Assembly: GCA_017983845.1 (NCBI GenBank)
Contig: JAGOAO010000003.1
Location: forward strand, 1-33,618
Direction: 5' to 3'
From: Sediminibacterium sp.
GTDB lineage: Bacteria > Bacteroidota > Bacteroidia > Chitinophagales > Chitinophagaceae
Length of the DNA: 33,618 nt
Part shown: one piece after another, positions 1 to 8,500 of the stretch
Layout of the letters: each line of letters opens with the position of its first letter
How positions within the stretch are numbered: position 1 is the first letter of the stretch
Translations under genes and position numbers: made by a program
Notes under the pieces: generated by a model
Told to the model about the DNA's origin: nothing
What the model saw: the letters and a program-made list of their open reading frames with translations, nothing else
Database searches by the model: none

Positions 1-887
1 CTTTTGGTGGCATCGATAATGTCAATCAATCCTTTTTGTCCTGCACCATTGCCAATTAATTCTAAATTACGAATGGTGAATTTGTCCATCCATAAAATTT
101 CATTGCGATCTATGCGGCCAATGGTATGGATATGTTGAAGGTGAGGATGTTCTGTTTCTTTTAAATAATGAAGGATAGCTCCTGCAGCAATAATCCCTAA
201 TTTTTGTGCATCTACACCAAAACCTTTTAAGTTCTGTGTTTGAAATTGTTTCAATAAAAGTTCTGTGGCAAAAGCTTCGTCAAAAATCCAACTGTCTAAC
301 CCATAGGTATAAAAACCAGCGCCAAAGCTGTCTTTAAATGCAGCTTGATAATTTTTAGGGTAGAGGATTTCTGCAGGTTGTAAACTCTGCAATAGTTTAT
401 CTAAGTATTCCACATTGCCTTCGGCAATTAAAAATTCACCTGTAGTAATATCTAAAAAGGCAATGCCTCCTTTGTCGTTTTCTACAAACAAAGCTGCCAA
501 GAAATTATTCTGTTTATGCTCTAGTAATTTATCGTTGGTAGCAATACCAGGAGTCAACATATCTGTCACACCTCTTTTTACAATACCCTTGACTGTTTTA
601 GGATCTTCTAATTGGTCACAGATAGCTACACGATGCCCCGCTTTTACTAATTTATGTAAATAAGTGTCTAATGAATGATGGGGGAAACCAGCTAGCTCAC
701 TTGAGGAAGCAGATCCATTGTTTCGCTTGGTTAAAGTGATGCCTAAAACCTTAGATGCAATCACTGCATCTTCTCCAAATGTTTCGTAAAAATCACCCAC
801 TCTAAAGAGTAAAATAGCGTCCGGGTATTTTTGTTTAATAGCCCGATGCTGTTGCATTAGAGGAGTTTCTGAACTTGATTTTGCCAT
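1..887 (-). CDS. mutS: DNA mismatch repair protein MutS, N-terminal part (cut by window edge)
   Basis: MutS recognises mismatched bases and starts methyl-independent or strand-directed repair with MutL. Only the first ~295 residues are present; the gene runs off the left edge. The visible protein starts MAKSSSETPLMQQH and carries the mismatch-wedge motif GDFYETF, with the Phe-x-Glu pair at residues 33 and 35 that stacks on and contacts the mispaired base. A typical domain I follows (AGFPHHSLDTYLHKLVKAG, then VAICDQLEDP, then VKRGVTDMLTPG), with the connector domain after it. The ATPase domain lies outside the window. The start is the ATG at 887; it fits the family N-terminus and sits just after a good -7 promoter element. 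It is divergent from the trmH-like gene across 52 bases. Confidence 0.96.
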   Translation of the reverse strand, partial: MAKSSSETPLMQQHRAIKQKYPDAILLFRVGDFYETFGEDAVIASKVLGITLTKRNNGSASSSELAGFPHHSLDTYLHKLVKAGHRVAICDQLEDPKTVKGIVKRGVTDMLTPGIATNDKLLEHKQNNFLAALFVENDKGGIAFLDITTGEFLIAEGNVEYLDKLLQSLQPAEILYPKNYQAAFKDSFGAGFYTYGLDSWIFDEAFATELLLKQFQTQNLKGFGVDAQKLGIIAAGAILHYLKETEHPHLQHIHTIGRIDRNEILWMDKFTIRNLELIGNGAGQKGLIDIIDATK

Positions 888-893
888 GGGTGA

Positions 894-925
894 CAAACCT
901 ACATAATTTTTTAATATTTGAAAAG
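894..925 (-). promoter_or_regulatory. Putative mutS promoter (Bacteroidota type)
   Basis: On the minus strand the -7 element TAGGTTTG (894-901) matches the Bacteroidota consensus TAnnTTTG. A TTTT tract at 921-924 lies 19 bases upstream, the usual -33 to -7 spacing, although the -33 element is degenerate. The predicted start of transcription falls within a few bases of the mutS ATG, so the mRNA would be almost leaderless. This is a consensus match only. Confidence 0.5.
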
Positions 926-927
926 CT

Positions 928-935
928 TACTTTTG
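928..935 (+). promoter_or_regulatory. Putative -7 element for the trmH-like gene
   Basis: TACTTTTG fits the TAnnTTTG consensus and ends five bases before the ATG at 940. No convincing -33 element lies 19 bases upstream. Transcription would begin at or near the start codon. The element shares the 52-base gap with the oppositely oriented mutS promoter. Confidence 0.4.
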
Positions 936-939
936 CACT

Positions 940-1464
940 ATGCGTAAATTAAGCATGGAAGAATTGGGTAGAAAGTCGGTGGAAGACTTTAAGCTGGCCG
1001 ACAAAAAGCCATTGGTGGTGGTGATGGACAATATCCGCAGCATGCACAATGTGGGCAGTGTATTCAGAACCGCGGATGCTTTCCTGATTAGTGGGATCTG
1101 CCTTTGTGGTTTCACGCCACAGCCACCTCACCGTGATATCCATAAAACAGCTTTAGGTGCCACAGATTCTGTGGACTGGATGTATTACGAAAATACAGTG
1201 GATGCGGTGAAGGACTTAAAAGCAAGAGGCTATAAAGTACTTGCTATTGAACAAACGGAGGGAAGTATTTTACTGGATCAATATGAACATACCAATACGC
1301 CAACTGCTTTTGTTTTTGGTAACGAAGTGGAAGGAGTGAGCGACGAAGTTATTCAAGCATGTGATGGAGTGATTGAGATTCCTCAGTGGGGGATGAAGCA
1401 TTCATTGAACATTTCAGTCGCTGCTGCTGTTGTATTATGGGAATTTGTTCGTCAAGTGAAATAG
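940..1464 (+). CDS. TrmH/SpoU-family RNA 2'-O-methyltransferase
   Basis: A 174-residue SPOUT-class methyltransferase, expected to use S-adenosylmethionine to methylate a ribose 2'-OH in tRNA or rRNA. All three SpoU motifs are present. Motif 1 is NVGSVFRTADAF at 37-48 with the conserved Asn and catalytic Arg43. Motif 2 is FVFGNEVEGVSD at ~124-135. Motif 3 is IPQWGMKHSLNISVAAA at ~147-163, which forms the trefoil-knot cofactor site. It lacks the extra N-terminal substrate-binding domain of RlmB-type enzymes, so it is a short TrmH-like form; the target nucleotide cannot be told from sequence. It heads a same-strand run with only 14 bases before the ubiA-like gene. Confidence 0.92.
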   Translation: MRKLSMEELGRKSVEDFKLADKKPLVVVMDNIRSMHNVGSVFRTADAFLISGICLCGFTPQPPHRDIHKTALGATDSVDWMYYENTVDAVKDLKARGYKVLAIEQTEGSILLDQYEHTNTPTAFVFGNEVEGVSDEVIQACDGVIEIPQWGMKHSLNISVAAAVVLWEFVRQVK

Positions 1465-1478
1465 CATAAAAAGATTAA

Positions 1479-2363
1479 ATGAGTACAGTTAAAAATTATT
1501 TGAGTTTAGTGAAGTTTTCACATACCATTTTTGCATTGCCATTTGCATTGATAGGATTTGCATTGGGTATGCAATACATGGGAACCAATCATTTGGCTTT
1601 TGAAAATATTGGGTTAAAATTTTTCTTGGTCTTGGTATGTATGGTAACCGCAAGATCCACTGCCATGGCCTTTAACAGATACTTAGATCGTCATTTTGAT
1701 CAACTCAATCCAAGAACCGCCATAAGAGAAATCCCTGCGGGTATCATCAAAGCGGAGAAGGCGTTGTTGTTTATAATCATCAATGCGGTCTTATTTATTA
1801 CAGCTACTTATTTCATCAATCCAATTTGTTTTTATTTATCTCCAGTGGCTTTATTTGTAATTATGTTTTATAGTTATACCAAAAGGTTTACTTTTTTATG
1901 TCATTTGGTATTGGGCATTGGACTTTCCTTAGCACCCATTGGCGCATATTTAGCAGTAACAGGCGTGTTTCATATTCTACCTTTATTGTTTTCTTTTGCA
2001 GTGGTATTTTGGGTAAGTGGGTTTGATGTGATCTACGCTTTACAGGATATTGACTTTGATCAATCACAGCAACTTTATTCCATTCCAAGTTATTGGGGTT
2101 TAGGCAAAGCTTTAAACATTGCTAGAGGGTTGCATATCATTTCTGCAAGTTTTGTAATAGCAGCATATTTTATCGGTGACTTTCATCTTGCGTATCTTGC
2201 AGGATTAGTGGTTTTTGTTGGGATGTTAATCTACCAACACAGTATTGTTAAGCCAAATGATTTAAGCAAGGTGAATATTGCTTTTATGACTGCCAACGGT
2301 ATTGCGAGTATTGTTTTTAGTACATTTGTCATCTCAGATATTTTGATGACTACTTTTTATTAA
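1479..2363 (+). CDS. UbiA-family polyprenyltransferase (menaquinone-type)
   Basis: An integral membrane prenyltransferase of 294 residues that should join a polyprenyl diphosphate to an aromatic acid. Both Mg-diphosphate motifs of the family are present. The first is N66-x3-D70-x3-D74 within FNRYLDRHFDQLNPRT. The second is D183-x2-Y-x3-D190-x3-D194 within FDVIYALQDIDFDQ. About eight hydrophobic helices separate and follow these loops. The closest family I recognise is the 'putative 4-hydroxybenzoate polyprenyltransferase' group. In menaquinone-using bacteria this group is a candidate for the prenylation step of the futalosine route (MqnP). That assignment is an inference, since no mqn genes are in view. 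Its stop is followed after 14 bases by the ruvX start. Confidence 0.88.
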   Translation: MSTVKNYLSLVKFSHTIFALPFALIGFALGMQYMGTNHLAFENIGLKFFLVLVCMVTARSTAMAFNRYLDRHFDQLNPRTAIREIPAGIIKAEKALLFIIINAVLFITATYFINPICFYLSPVALFVIMFYSYTKRFTFLCHLVLGIGLSLAPIGAYLAVTGVFHILPLLFSFAVVFWVSGFDVIYALQDIDFDQSQQLYSIPSYWGLGKALNIARGLHIISASFVIAAYFIGDFHLAYLAGLVVFVGMLIYQHSIVKPNDLSKVNIAFMTANGIASIVFSTFVISDILMTTFY

Positions 2364-2377
2364 TGTAAACTTTTATT

Positions 2378-2800
2378 TTGGCTAGAATCATTTGTATAGA
2401 TTATGGTGGAAAGCGATGTGGATTAGCGGTGACGGATCCCTTTCAGATGATTGCGACTTCATTAGTGACAGTGGATACAAAAAATTTATATACTTTTTTA
2501 GCGGAATATATTGCCAAGGAGCCTGTTGAGTTGATCCTGATAGGAGAGCCTTTAAATTTAGATGCTTCTCCCACCCATGCCACCCCCTTGGTGAAAAAGG
2601 CCATTGTTGATTTGACCCAAAAGTTTCCCTTGATTCCCATCAAAACAGTGGATGAACGTTATAGTTCAAAAACAGCTGTGAGGGCCATGATTGAGATGGG
2701 GATGAAGAAAAAAGACCGCCAGGTAAAGCAGAATGTAGACCTCATTGCAGCCACCATCCTCCTTCAAGAATACCTGAATAACAAGGATTTGATGCTTTAA
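2378..2800 (+). CDS. ruvX: Putative pre-16S rRNA nuclease / Holliday junction resolvase RuvX (YqgF)
   Basis: A 140-residue RNase H-fold protein of the YqgF/RuvX family, implicated in trimming the 5' end of pre-16S rRNA and suggested as a Holliday junction resolvase. Visible hallmarks are the N-terminal IDYGGKRCGLAVTD with the catalytic Asp8, the VDERYSS segment, and the C-terminal NVDLIAATILL carrying a later acidic residue. Length is normal. The start is TTG at 2378: it gives M-A-R-I, which matches the family N-terminus. The only nearby in-frame ATG (2363, overlapping the ubiA stop as TAATG) is followed immediately by a TAA. It is likely co-transcribed with the upstream gene. Confidence 0.93.
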   Translation: MARIICIDYGGKRCGLAVTDPFQMIATSLVTVDTKNLYTFLAEYIAKEPVELILIGEPLNLDASPTHATPLVKKAIVDLTQKFPLIPIKTVDERYSSKTAVRAMIEMGMKKKDRQVKQNVDLIAATILLQEYLNNKDLML

Positions 2801-2835
2801 CAGCGCACTGAAAATCATTTACGACCGATTTATTG

Positions 2836-2843
2836 TAACTTTG
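2836..2843 (+). promoter_or_regulatory. Putative -7 promoter element for def
   Basis: TAACTTTG, a TAnnTTTG match, lies 20 bases before the def ATG and would give a leader of about 12-15 bases. No clear -33 TTG is present at the right spacing. It suggests that def can be transcribed independently of ruvX. Confidence 0.45.
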
Positions 2844-2862
2844 CACCCATAATTGAACTACT

Positions 2863-3438
2863 ATGACCTTACCAATTGTAGCCTATGGTGCTGCCGTTTT
2901 AAGAAAACTGAGTGAGCCTATCAATGCGGATTATCCCAATTTGTCCAAGCTCATAGAAGATATGTGGGAAACCATGTACGATAGCAACGGGGTTGGCCTT
3001 GCGGCACCTCAGATCAATCGTGCAATCAGGTTATTTGTGATGGATAGCCAGCAGATATTCGAAAATGCCGAACCAGAAGACGAAACCTTCCCAGATGCAC
3101 CGGGTATTAAGCGTGCATTCATCAATGCAGAAATCGTTGAATTAAGTGGTAAGGAATGGGTATACAATGAAGGCTGCTTGAGTATCCCTAAAATCAGAGA
3201 AGATGTGGTGAGGCATGAGAAAGTGACCCTTAAATACATGGACGAAAACTTTGTAGAAAAAGTAGAAACTTTTGATGGCATGACTGCACGTATCATTTTA
3301 CATGAATACGACCATATTGAAGGGAAGTTATTTATTGACTATATCAAGCCTTTAAAGAAGAAAATGCTTCAAGGTAAATTGAATGATATCCATAAAGGCA
3401 AAGTGAGAGTGGATTATAAAATGACTAATATTAAATAA
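2863..3438 (+). CDS. def: Peptide deformylase
   Basis: Removes the N-formyl group from nascent proteins, using a bound Fe(II) or Zn(II). All three family motifs are intact: GVGLAAPQI at 43-51, EGCLSIP at 103-109 with metal ligand Cys105, and HEYDH at 147-151 with ligands His147 and His151 and catalytic Glu148. The 191-residue length is on the long side but normal for Bacteroidota; an acidic insert around 68-80 separates motifs 1 and 2. It has its own likely promoter and is followed after two bases by a secreted-protein gene, which implies co-transcription. Confidence 0.97.
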   Translation: MTLPIVAYGAAVLRKLSEPINADYPNLSKLIEDMWETMYDSNGVGLAAPQINRAIRLFVMDSQQIFENAEPEDETFPDAPGIKRAFINAEIVELSGKEWVYNEGCLSIPKIREDVVRHEKVTLKYMDENFVEKVETFDGMTARIILHEYDHIEGKLFIDYIKPLKKKMLQGKLNDIHKGKVRVDYKMTNIK

Positions 3439-3440
3439 GC

Positions 3441-4376
3441 ATGCGCGTATTCCTATTTTTAATGGGTTGGATCACTGTTGGCCATGCTTGGGCACAGGAT
3501 ACGAATTATAAAGTAGCGAATCAGTCTTTTACTTTAACGGATGCGATCGTTAGAAATAATTTTGATTATAAAGATATTCTTGAGAAAATAAAAAGAGATA
3601 CAAGTTTTTACAAAGCTTTCAAAACATTAAGAACAATAGGTTACAGCTCGTTCAATCATATAGAGATGTATGATAAAAATCAAAAGATGGAAGCGTCTTT
3701 AGATAGTAGAACCCGTCAGAATAAAATAGGGCCATGCAGAACGATGGATGTATTGGAAGAAAAAACTTTCGGTAATTTAAGAAATCGCAATGGCGACTAC
3801 AATTACATGACGCCTTCCTTATATGCAAGTTTGTTTTTTACAAAAGGACAAATTTGTGGAGAGACCAATGTTGTTAGAGGAAAAAAAAGAACCATTCAAG
3901 GGTCGGGTATCGAAAAAGCGAAAGAGCAATTAAAGATGTTGTTTTTTAATCCTGGTGAAAAAATTCCGGGGATCCCAATGATTGGTAATAAATTGGATTT
4001 ATACGACGACAATGCGCATGAACTATATGACTATCGACTAGACTATGTAGACTACCATGGTAAATTAGCATACGTATTTGAGATCAAACCAAAAGAAGAT
4101 CTTGGTTTTTTTGCAAAAGATAGAGTGGTGGTAGACCAAATGATTACTTGGTTTAATCCAAGTACACTCGAAGTACTTGGCCGTAATTATTCACTGAGCT
4201 ATAAAGCAGGTGTATATGATTTTAATGTGCAGATGGAAGTAGAGATGACATATACTACCAATGGTTTACTCGTTCCCAAAATCTTAAGGTATAAGGGAGA
4301 TTGGGATGTGGTGTTTAAAAAGCGTGAACGCGGACTTTTTACCGCGACGCTATTTGATTTTAAAGTTGGGGAGTAA
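3441..4376 (+). CDS. Secreted protein of unknown function
   Basis: I do not recognise this 311-residue protein with certainty. It begins with a short signal peptide (hydrophobic FLFLMGWITVG, ending in HAWAQ, likely cleaved after Ala18). A charged, Lys/Arg-rich middle follows that includes NHIEMYDKN and a Cys-containing TKGQICGET. The C-terminal third (~205-305) is a run of alternating hydrophobic/polar strands: LAYVFEIKPK, then MITWFNPSTLEVLGRNYSL, then LLVPKILRYKGDWDV. That pattern resembles LolA/LolB-like half-barrels that bind lipids, but this is a fold-level guess. It follows def by two bases, so it is probably translated from the same mRNA. Its stop codon directly abuts the stop of the convergent ligase gene. 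Confidence 0.8.
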   Translation: MRVFLFLMGWITVGHAWAQDTNYKVANQSFTLTDAIVRNNFDYKDILEKIKRDTSFYKAFKTLRTIGYSSFNHIEMYDKNQKMEASLDSRTRQNKIGPCRTMDVLEEKTFGNLRNRNGDYNYMTPSLYASLFFTKGQICGETNVVRGKKRTIQGSGIEKAKEQLKMLFFNPGEKIPGIPMIGNKLDLYDDNAHELYDYRLDYVDYHGKLAYVFEIKPKEDLGFFAKDRVVVDQMITWFNPSTLEVLGRNYSLSYKAGVYDFNVQMEVEMTYTTNGLLVPKILRYKGDWDVVFKKRERGLFTATLFDFKVGE

Positions 4377-5483
4377 TTAGTGCTGTAAAAAGCTTTGCTC
4401 TATATATTTGACCACTTCAATTAAGCTACCAGTTTCTTTAAATACTTTTAATTGTCTGTCTGCGCCTGTACCGTTGATGAAAATATCTTGTACTTTTTCA
4501 ATATGCTTTCTACTTCCTAAATCATCTACTACGCCGTCCACAAATTCAAGCAATTCATTGATCAAATCCTTTACAGGCATTTCTTTTTCTTTCCCAAAGT
4601 CAATCAACAATCCATCTATACCATAACGGCTTGCGCGCCATTTATTTTCATTGATCAATGCACGTTGGTAATTAATGAAATTAATATTCTGTCTTCTTAG
4701 TGTATAAATTTTAGCACACAATGCCTGAAACAATGCAGCAATGGTAGCCGTTTCTTGTACCGTCATGGGTACATCACAGATCCTAAATTCAATGGTATTG
4801 TAGACAGGATGTACTCTTAAGTCCCACCATATTTTCTTTGCATTGTCGATACAGTTGGTCTTAATCAATAATTGAATAAAGCTGTCATAGGCTTCGATAC
4901 TTTCAAAATAATCTGGGATTCCGGTTCTTGGAAATTTGTCAAAAATTTTAGAACGGTAGGATTTGTATCCAGTATTGCTAGATTCCCAAAAAGGGGAATT
5001 CGTGCTTAATGCATAAATATGAGGCAGGAAATAACGTGCTGTATTGGCGATATGAATGGCCATACGGCGATCTTCGATGCCAATGTGTACATGTAGTCCA
5101 AAAATCAAATTGCTCCTTGCAGCTTGCTGTAATTCGTTCAAAAGGGCTTGGTACCTGCTTTGGTCAGATATAAGTTGGGTTTCCCATAAGCTAAAAGGGT
5201 GGGTGCCTGAAGCACCGATACTAAAACCTAATTCATTGGCAATTTTGGAGACATGGGTTCTTAGTTCAAATACTTCTTGGTAGGCAGTCTCTACATTCGT
5301 ACAAATGCCGGTACCCACTTCTACCACAGCCTGGTGCATTTCGGCTTTAATCTTTTCTTTAAATATTTTCTCTCCTTCGTTCACAATAGCCTGCTGATGG
5401 CTTTTTAATTCCTTAGAAGCAGGGTCTAATACCATGTATTCTTCTTCAATTCCAATTGTAAACTGTACTAAATTTTGGCCCAT
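4377..5483 (-). CDS. ybdK: Carboxylate-amine ligase, YbdK / glutamate-cysteine ligase family 2
   Basis: A 368-residue member of the GCS2 superfamily, whose members form gamma-glutamyl amide bonds using ATP. Recognisable segments are FTIGIEEEYMVLDP at 8-21 (metal/ATP-binding acidic cluster), then VVEVGTG, then LGFSIGASGTHPFSLWE, then LIFGLHVHIGIEDR, then FRICDVPMT. YbdK homologues show weak glutamate-cysteine ligase activity, so glutathione or another gamma-glutamyl product is possible; the true substrate is not settled for this subgroup. It is a monocistronic minus-strand gene, separated from the upstream TonB receptor gene by that gene's terminator. It is convergent with, and touches, the secreted-protein gene. 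Confidence 0.9.
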   Translation of the reverse strand: MGQNLVQFTIGIEEEYMVLDPASKELKSHQQAIVNEGEKIFKEKIKAEMHQAVVEVGTGICTNVETAYQEVFELRTHVSKIANELGFSIGASGTHPFSLWETQLISDQSRYQALLNELQQAARSNLIFGLHVHIGIEDRRMAIHIANTARYFLPHIYALSTNSPFWESSNTGYKSYRSKIFDKFPRTGIPDYFESIEAYDSFIQLLIKTNCIDNAKKIWWDLRVHPVYNTIEFRICDVPMTVQETATIAALFQALCAKIYTLRRQNINFINYQRALINENKWRASRYGIDGLLIDFGKEKEMPVKDLINELLEFVDGVVDDLGSRKHIEKVQDIFINGTGADRQLKVFKETGSLIEVVKYIEQSFLQH

Positions 5484-5535
5484 ACAGCTTGAAATTACAA
5501 ATTATTTTAAGATGATGAGTAAATTGGTTTAAAAA

Positions 5536-5561
5536 AAATGCCCTCCAATTGGAGGGCATTT
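5536..5561 (-). terminator. Rho-independent terminator of the TonB receptor gene
   Basis: A perfect inverted repeat: AAATGCCCTCC, loop AATT, GGAGGGCATTT. It lies 36 bases beyond the receptor stop codon on the minus strand. Read on that strand, the stem is followed by a run of T residues, as a rho-independent terminator requires. It isolates the receptor transcript from the downstream ligase gene. Confidence 0.88.
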
Positions 5562-5596
5562 AAGTAGATCAAAAATTTGATCCTATAAACTTAAGT

Positions 5597-8500
5597 TTAG
5601 AACTTGAAACGTAAACCTAATTGGCTTACCCAACGAGCACTGTAGCTAGGCGAAGTGCTTGAACTGATACCCCAAGGAGTATTGTTCGAGATTGGAGAGA
5701 AGCTATAACTAGGAGTTGTTGAACCAGTAGCACCTTGGTACTTAATGATGGCAAACTGATCGTTTGACATAAAGTAAGTTCTACCCCAATTTCTATTCAA
5801 CATATTTGTGAAGTTAAAGATGTCGTAAGTCAATTGGAATTGGTATTTCTTATTGTTCAATTTCACGTTGAAATCTTGTACAAATTTCACATCAATGATG
5901 TTTGTGAAAGGCAATCTTCCACCATTTCTTTCAGCATATTTACCTCTGTTTTTGCTTAAGTAATTGTCTTGAGCAATATAACTTTCTAATGCTGCTTTTT
6001 GTGCGTCAGCACTTAATGGGTAAGAACTGTTTGTAACAAAAGTCATTGCTTTAATTTGATCCGCAGTAGGGATAAAGATTAAGTCATTTGTTTCACCAGT
6101 ACCTTGGTCTCTAACTGGACCAGTTGCATACACATAACTGAATGGGTTACCAGACTGTCCATTGTATACTAAGCTAAATGTAGAAGCTAAAGCACCTTTT
6201 GCATAAGTAAATTTCTTTGCAACAAATGCACTTACTCTATGTCCTAAATCAAAATCAGATCTTGATCTTTGAACATTGTTTCTTCCATTTACAGTCTCCA
6301 TGTATCTCCATTGAGAGTTATTTTGGCTAGATGTAGGTTCGTTGGTTACAAAAGAAGATCCGTAAGTATAGAATGCATTGAATGAGAATCCATCAGTCCA
6401 AGACTTATCTATTGACGCAGTAAAGTTATATGCGAATCCAGAACGTCCATAATAAGGTTGGTTATGAATTACGAAGATACCAGTGTATGGATTGATACCA
6501 GCAGCTAAGCCTTGGTATGCAGGGAAGGTTACACGCTTTAGATCGTAAATATATCTGTTGTCAGGACCAGCCAATTGACCTACTGGTTGTTTGATATCTA
6601 CTCTTGTGTAATAGATCTCATTGATATTTTTACTTACGCTACCTTCTACAGTTACTGACCAGTTGTCTTTTAACTTCTTGTCAATCGCTAATGAAGCACG
6701 GAATAATTTAGGTAATTTGAAGTCGTTTGCAATTAAGTCTAACTGACCTTTTGCAGCAGCCGTACTTAAACCTAAATCAGCAGCAGTATATTGACCATTT
6801 GGATTTGGTCTAAATTTGATGCCATATTTAGCAATATCAGTAGCGTTTGTGATAGAGATACCACCCACACTTTGACCATTGTTGTTGTACACGCCACCAG
6901 GCCATACTAAAGGCACACGACCTGTGAACATACCGAATCCACCACGAATAGTGATGTTTTCTGCTGGCATTTTATAGGTAAATCCAACTCTTGGAGAGAT
7001 AGAAATCTTTGGATCAGGCATTGAACCAGATCTTGCACCTTGTAAATCCCAGTTCTTAGGCATATTGAAATTGAAATAATTATCTGCTAATGGAGTAGAT
7101 AAAAACTTAGTATAATCTGCTCTTACACCATAGTTAAATGTTAAGTTGTCAGAATATCTGAACTCATCATTGATGAATGCACTACCTCTGCCTGTATAGA
7201 ATTTAGCAGCTGCTCTTGTGTTGTCGCCAGTTGTTTGGTCTAATAAAGAGAAAGAGCGATCATAACGAGTAGGGGCTTTTTCTGCTAAGAAATCAGAAAG
7301 AGAAGAAAACTGGTATGAACCATAGTTTTGACGAATGAATACGTTGTAAGATTTACTTAATTCATAGTCAACACCCACAGTGAAAGCGTGCTTATTTACA
7401 TTAAACTTAAAGTAGTCTAAGAAGTTCACGTTTCTTTGCTTTAATAAGTTTGAAGTGGAAAATTCTTCAGAGCCAAATATCATTTGACCAGCACCATCGT
7501 TGATAGTTACACGAGGGAATTGAGCTCCAATTGGGTTTCTGTCATCCATTACATCTGTATAAGTAAACAAGAACTTGTTACTAGAACCATTCTTAAATGC
7601 AGACTTTAATTCAGCAGATAAAGAGTTGGTTTTGTTTGGATATAAAACACCATTATTATAAAAATTCACTCTAGAAGAACTAGAAGCAGAAGTAGCATAT
7701 GAATTTGTTTCGTTGTAACGATAAGATAAACTGAATTTGTTCATTTTATTTACGTTCCAATCAATTTTTGTTGCCAATCTTTTCGCGCTTGTAGAAGCAG
7801 CGTTATCTTGGTAACCACCTGTGTTATAACCATATTTAGTTTGAACGAAGTCAACTAACTTGTCGATATCTGCTTTACCACTTGTTCCTTTATAACCACT
7901 GATATCAAAAGGTTGAGGTCTTTCGTTTTCAATAGATTCAAAATTTACGAAGTAGAATAATTTGTTTTTAACAATGGCACCACCCACGCTTCCACCAATA
8001 GTTTGCGCTTTGAAAGGATTTAATTTTACTGCTTTTTCTTTCGCACCTGTTGGTGTTTTACCAGACAAGTTTTGATTTTGCATAAAAGAGTAAACAGTAC
8101 CTGTTACTTTGTTTGTTCCACCTTTTGTAGTTGCGTTGATACCACCACCAGTAAAGTTACCGATAGATGCATCAAAAGGTGATACCATAACTTGGAATTG
8201 ATCCACCGCATCAATAGAGATTGGACCTACACCAGTTTGACCACCATTGGTTCCACTTGCACTCAAACCAAATTGGTCATTGTTTACAGCACCATCAATG
8301 TATAAAGAGTTAAAACGGTTATTTTGACCAGCGATAGAAACACCCGCTAAGTCGCCATTACCACCAACAAACTTAGCAGTTGGAGAAAAACGTAAGAAAT
8401 CTTGAACGTTTCTTCCTACAGTAGGTAAGTTGTCTAATTTATCACGACCGATAATAGTTTGTGTTCCACCTCTTACTGATAAATCTGAACCTCTTCTTGT

